From positions 26,077,162-26,141,161 of the forward strand of contig OU342637.1 of NCBI GenBank assembly GCA_910589415.1: 64,000 nucleotides of DNA, written 5' to 3'. The translations under genes were made by a program, and so were the position numbers. Positions 59,004 through 64,000 of this stretch are shown here, piece after piece; positions within the stretch are counted from its first letter, which is position 1; each line of letters begins with the position of its first letter. The notes under the pieces are model-generated. The model had not been told where the DNA came from. It was given only the letters and a program-made list of their open reading frames with translations, and ran no database searches. This DNA is from Malachius bipustulatus (taxonomy: Eukaryota > Arthropoda > Insecta > Coleoptera > Melyridae).

Positions 59004-59638
59004 TCAATATTTTATCTAATTAGAAAAAAAAATTAGGGTACGTAAATGATTTGATTTTTGAGACAGCCTGTAACAGTGTTAAAGCGATAGCTGCATTTCA
59101 TGGTTCAATTATCGTCGTACTTCAACAAGAAGGGGACAAAATGAGGACAATTCAATTACATTTAACGATTATTATATTTTTTAAGTGCCGATTATTTATT
59201 TTTCCTTTATATCTTGTTTTGAGAACCCGCGCGCAATGTTTATGTTGTTATTTTGTTGTATATTACTCCGTTTTTCCAAGTACGCTTTTAATTATCATAG
59301 CAAACGCTTTTAATACTTTATTGACAAATCGCCAACTTGTGTATTTTCCACGATCCTGATGTTATTATTGCGTTACAATTTAAATGTTGATTTAAACCAT
59401 TTAATTTAAGTAACAATTAATTTTTCCAGTACAAGCCCAAACAATTATTGTTTACTTGTCTAATGGAATTTTAAAGTAAATACCAAGGTATTAGTAATTT
59501 TGGCATGGCTAATACTATCAGGTTTAATGTAGGTATAAGCAAATAGAACGTAAAATACAACGTTATTTTAATATTTATTATACTGATTGCATTTATGTCA
59601 AAATTGAAGAAGCAAAAATCAACGTACCTAATACTTTA
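59004..59638. other. AT-rich non-coding DNA
   Basis: No supported gene or repeat apart from the unrecognised frame at 59051-59359. Confidence 0.3.
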
Positions 59639-60926
59639 TACAGGGTGTTTGGCAACTGGACAGTCAAAATCGAGTATATAAAATCGAATTTTAAGCATAA
59701 AAGAGAGAGTAACTCTTTTCAAGATGAGGTCACGTTTAGGAAATATTTTCAAAAAATGTAAAAAAAGGCTGCTAAAAAAATATTATTGTATGGACAGTTA
59801 AATTCAAACCCCTTGCATAAAATCACATTTTAAGCATAAAAGAGAGAGTAACTCTTTTCAAGATGAGGTCACGTTTAGGAAATATTTACAAAAATGTAAA
59901 ACTAAGGCTGCTAAAAATAAAAATTATTTAGTAACTGGATAGTCAAAATCGGACGCCTTGTATAAAATCGTATTTTAAGCATAAAAGAGAGAATAACTTT
60001 TTTCAAGATCAGGCCTCGTTTAGGAAATATTTACAAAAATGTAAAACTAAGGCTGCTAAAAATAAAAATTATTTAGTAACTGGATAGTCAAAATCGGACG
60101 CCTTGTATAAAATCGTATTTTAAGCATAAAAGAGAGAATAACTTTTTTCAAGATCAGGCCTCGTTAAGGAAATATTTACAAAAATGTAAAACTAAGGCTG
60201 CTAAAAATAAAAATTATTTAGTAACTGGATAGTCAAAATCGGACGCCTTGTATAAAATCGTATTTTAAGCATAAAAGAGAGAGTAACTCTTTTCAAGATG
60301 AGGTCACGTTTAGGAAATATTTCCAAAAAATGTAAAACTATAAGGCTGCCAAAAAATATTTTTTTCTAAGAACTAGCCAATAAAAATCGAAATTCATATG
60401 AAAAATCGTGTTTTAAACATAAAATAAATATTTTTTTTTTCAAAATGAGGCCTCGTTTAGGAAATATTTCCAAAAATGTAAAACTAAGGCTGTCAAAAAA
60501 TATTTTTTTTTAGGAATAACTAGCCAATAAAAATAGGAATTCATATAAAAAATCGTGTTTTAAGAATAAAATAATGAGGCCTCGTTTTGGAAGTATTTTC
60601 AAAAAATGTAAAACTATGGCTGCAAAAAAATTTATTTTTTAGTAACTGGCCTGTAAAAATCGAACGCCATGCATAAAATCGTATAGTTTAAGCATAAAAG
60701 AGAAGATACCTTTTTTCATGATCAGCCCTCATTTAAGAAATATCTCAAAAAATGTACTATTAAGGTCGCAATAAAAATGTTTTTTTGCAGTAACTGAACA
60801 ACAAATTTGGAAATTTTTCTTATACGATGCCTGATATTTTTGAAAAAAATAGTTCTCTCTTTTATGCATAAAATCTCTTATAAAATGACGTTTCATTTTG
60901 GCTGTCAAGTTACCAAACACCCTGTA
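59639..60926. mobile_element. TIR element with internal 145-bp tandem repeats
   Basis: Ends TACAGGGTGTTTGGCAACT and AGTTACCAAACACCCTGTA are inverted, and similarity continues inward (GACAGTCAAAAT against the mirrored GACAGCCAAAAT, and GCATAAAAGAGAGA). Inside, TAAGCATAAAAGAGAG recurs at 59692, 59831, 59976, 60121 and 60266; units between about 59935 and 60290 are near-identical. Units further right are degenerate. No transposase. Confidence 0.85.
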
Positions 60927-61985
60927 CTTTGCTACTATAAGTATCTGTTCTTTTCTTGATCTGCCGTTAATTAAATTGATAAGCTCTGCGAAGTATTCTC
61001 GCCCGAGCTGAAGCTTATCCTACTGTCTCTGCCTATTTTTTATTTTCCTCTTTAAGTGTGGATTATTACAGCTTAAGCGCTACAAGTAAGTAAATAATTT
61101 TAACAAAAGATCCCACCAATTTGTCGACGAACGAAACATTTTATTTTAATTACAATTTTCACCACGTTCTGAAAGTTACCTACCTCCATTTCAATACAAA
61201 GGAACTTAATATATCCACCTTCCACCTTCCTATATAATAATTGCGAGTGAAAACAGAAGCCGGAGATAATTGAATTATCCAACAAAGACCACAACAATCG
61301 TGCGTATATATACATATATATATAATTAATACCAAGAAACGAGCATATTCTGCAACATTTCACCGACAAATACTTACACCATCTTGAAAAGCTCATCTTA
61401 CAACCTCAAACAATTGTATCTTATAACGCACTTTACCTCCACACCCACATACGTCGTACGTCTTCTGGGGCTAGGGTTCTGGTTCTGGTTCCTTATGACG
61501 ATTTAGCTCTATTGATTATCGTCCAGATATTTTTATTTTCACATCTCTTTTTTCCTTAATCAATAAAAACAGCTCAACTAAACTAGAAAATAGTAAATAC
61601 ATAAAAAGATTTATTTGTTATCTATCTAAATCCAGTCTACAAGGATACAATAGAAGTATGATCCCGGATCAGGATTAGACTGGCTTAGTGTTAGCGAGCG
61701 GTTCGAGCTATCCATTTGAGCACAAAGGTTTCCTTGTTTAAGCTTCACATGATGTCATGTAAGATATTAGCACAAATTTATTAAAAACGGAGTTGCTAAA
61801 TTTACACTTTCAGGTTGAATTTAGTAACTTTAAAGGGGAACGATCAGAAGGATTTTTTTCTTTATTGCCTCTGCAGCTCTACACCCAAAATATTACCTCC
61901 GTCACTATTGAGTTGAATCATTCTTAGAGCGGTCAGTTTGACCTGGAAGGGATTAGGCATCAAAATTGGATAAAAATTTGCTAAC
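60927..61985. other. Non-coding, no gene supported
   Basis: AT-rich. A 98-codon minus frame (61100-61396) shows no recognisable domain. Confidence 0.3.
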
Positions 61986-64000
61986 CAGGGAGTGCTTATT
62001 GAAAAATGAGAAGTTGGTGACTAACCCGTAGAAGTGGTTGCTAACTGGAGAAAAGGTTGCTAATTTGAAAGTTATTGCTAGCTGGAAAAGTTGCAGTTAT
62101 GAAGATACATTAATGGTGGATAACTGGAAAAGTAGTTGCTAACCGGAAAAGTTATTGTTCTCTAGCAAAGGGGTTGCTAAACATAACACGTATTGCTATA
62201 GTTGAAGAAGAGATTGCTAAATGAAGAACTGCCTGTTACTAGGAATACAGTTATTGCTAACTATCTACCAAATGTATTCTGTAGATTGCTATAGCTGTGA
62301 CAGTAGCATAGAAGAAACGTGTACCTGTAGAAGTGGTTGCTAACGTTTGAACTGGTTTCCAATCGGAGAAATGGTTGCTAACTTGAAAATCCATGGTTGC
62401 TAGCGGGAAAAAGTTGGAATTATACGAAGAAAATAAATTTGGAAAAAGTTCGTAGACAACTAGAAAAGTAGTTGCTAACCAAAAAAATTATTGCTCTCGC
62501 AGCAAAAGGGTTGCTAACTTGGAAAAAGTTTAGACATATAACTTCATGCTTGTTGAAGAAGAGGTTTCTAACTGAAGAATTGCTTTCTAACACGAATAGT
62601 GATTGCTAGCTCTTTAAGAAGTGGTTGCCAATGGTAGAAATGGTTGAACTGGTTTCTAATGGGAGAAATAATGGTTGCTAAATTGAAGTTGCTGCTAACT
62701 GGAAAAGTTGGGGTAACATGGAGAGAAGTTGCTAACTGGAAAAATTGCTGCTCTCTGACATATAGAGGTTGCTAACTTGGAAAACAAGTTTCTGAAGATA
62801 GAAAAAAACTTTAGCTAACTGTCGCAGTTGTTTGACAAGTCTGCAGCTCAGGATGTCCTACGAAGATAGGGCAGCTCTTAAAGTAAAAAAGTGGTAGCTA
62901 AGTGTAAGAAATGTTGTAAGTGATTGGAAACTTTGTTGCCAGCTTATCTTCTATAGCCTAACAAATTGTTAATAGCAACATCCGCTATTAGCTGCAGAAT
63001 TTAATTAATTTCGAAATAAAACTAACTGAAAAGGAAGCTGCTAACAAAAAAAAGTCTACTAACTGGAAAAGTCGTTGCTAACAGGAATAGTTGTTTCCAA
63101 AATTGTAGGGATGATGACGAACTGTAGAAATGTTGGCCGATTTGAAGACCTAACTGAAGAAGTGATTGCTGAAAAAAATTGTATGGTTGCTAACTAGAAA
63201 AGTCTTGTCTAATTGAAGAAAGTATTAAAAGCAGCAGCCGCTAGTTGCAGAAGTCGATGCGGAAAGTTTCGGAATAAAACTTATTAGTAGCCGAAGAAAT
63301 TGTTCCCATTTGAAAGGGAAGCTGCTAGCTAAAAAAGAGGCTACTAACTGGAAATATCGTTGCTAACAGAAAAAGTTGTTCCAAAATTGTAAAGATGGTG
63401 ACGAACTGTAAAAGTGTTGGTCGCTTTGAAGACCGGATCTAACCGAAGAAAAGGTTGCTGACCATATTTTGTGGTTGCTAACTAGAAAAGTCTTGTCTAA
63501 TTGAAGAGACTATTAAAAGCACTACGATGCGGAAAGTTTCGAAATAAAACTTTTTGGTAGCCTAAGACATAGTTCCTCCTAACTGAAAAGGAAGCCGCGA
63601 ACTAAAAAGGCTACTAACTGGAAATATCGTTGCTAACTGGAAAAGTTGTTTCCAAAATTGTAAAGATCGTGACGAACTGTAGAAATGTTGGCCGATTTGA
63701 GGACCGGCTCTAACTGAAGAAGCGGTTGCTGACCATATTTTGTGGTTGCTAACTAGAAAAGTCTTGTCTAATTGAAGAAAGTATTAAAAACAGCAGCCAC
63801 TTGCTGCAAAAGTCGATGCAGAAGCTTTCGAAATAATACTTTTGGTAGCCGAAGGAATTGTTCCTAACTGAAAGGGAAGCTGCTAACTAAAAATGAGGCT
63901 ACTAACTGGAAAAGTCGTTGCTAACTGGAAAGTTGTTTCTAAAATTGTAAAGGTAGTGACGAACTGTAGAAATGTTGTTAGAAAAGTCTTGTCTAATTAT
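61986..64000 (+). repeat. Minisatellite GTTGCTAACTGGAAAAGT with ~280-bp higher-order unit, open at window end
   Basis: Dozens of variants of GTTGCTAACTGGAAAAGT across 2 kb. From about 63060 a higher-order unit appears: GTGACGAACTGTAGAAATG near 63115, 63400, 63670 and 63957, with GGTTGCTAACTAGAAAAGTC, TTGTCTAATTGAAGA and GATGCGGAAAGTTTCG in each. The array continues past the window. Confidence 0.85.

Noticed and set aside
1..64000. CRISPR arrays or bacterial operons
   Set aside because: Repeats are of satellite type with no spacer logic, and gene structure, splice signals and promoters are eukaryotic.

Overview
The window is animal nuclear DNA, most likely from an arthropod and probably an insect. 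Supporting signs are TCAGT-type initiators, a primer-binding site complementary to tRNA-Lys (the kind used by Gypsy-type retroelements), a tRNA-derived SINE, many short elements ending in TACAGGGTG, and a cluster of small LITAF-domain genes. The order cannot be fixed from this sequence. Protein-coding content is very low and repeats dominate.

Layout. Positions 1-4.1 kb hold three plus-strand LITAF-domain genes in tandem. One of them (522 aa) carries an unusual N-terminal array of about five ~60-residue glycine/aspartate/tyrosine-rich repeats. From 4.2 to 11 kb lie retroelement remnants: an LTR end with its primer-binding site, a flanked mini-hairpin, and a 39-nt inverted pair. From 11 to 20.5 kb there are several unrelated tandem repeats, a short TIR element, and a TATA/initiator module that recurs at 58 kb. 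From 22 to 28.6 kb two blocks of one satellite lie in opposite orientation around a ~2.3-kb spacer, and the left block contains a 186-nt antisense piece of 28S rRNA. From 32.6 to 44.7 kb there are more satellites: a 283-bp dimeric array interrupted by a SINE, a cluster of GGTGGAATA motifs, and a short-unit minisatellite. At 46.7-47.0 kb is a minus-strand first coding exon with an initiator and a consensus splice donor. Its peptide (MYPS..., an alanine run, then RHP before a phase-0 intron) resembles the start of Groucho/TLE co-repressors. If so, the rest of that gene lies to the left and the LITAF genes may sit inside or beyond its introns.

At 47.4-47.6 kb, a ~167-bp insertion flanked by 13-bp direct repeats contains a fold matching a type I hammerhead ribozyme. 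From 48.6 to 54.8 kb lie two more arrays, one dense in ACGTCA (CRE-like) motifs. That array is interrupted by a 3.2-kb element with ~90-bp terminal inverted repeats, which itself holds a nested smaller element. From 58.2 to 59.0 kb is a tandemly duplicated promoter module followed by a candidate first exon. At 59.6-60.9 kb a TIR element carries near-identical 145-bp internal tandem repeats. The window ends inside a minisatellite (62-64 kb).

Apart from the LITAF cluster and the minus-strand first exon, I see no convincing protein gene. Most open frames are translations of satellites.
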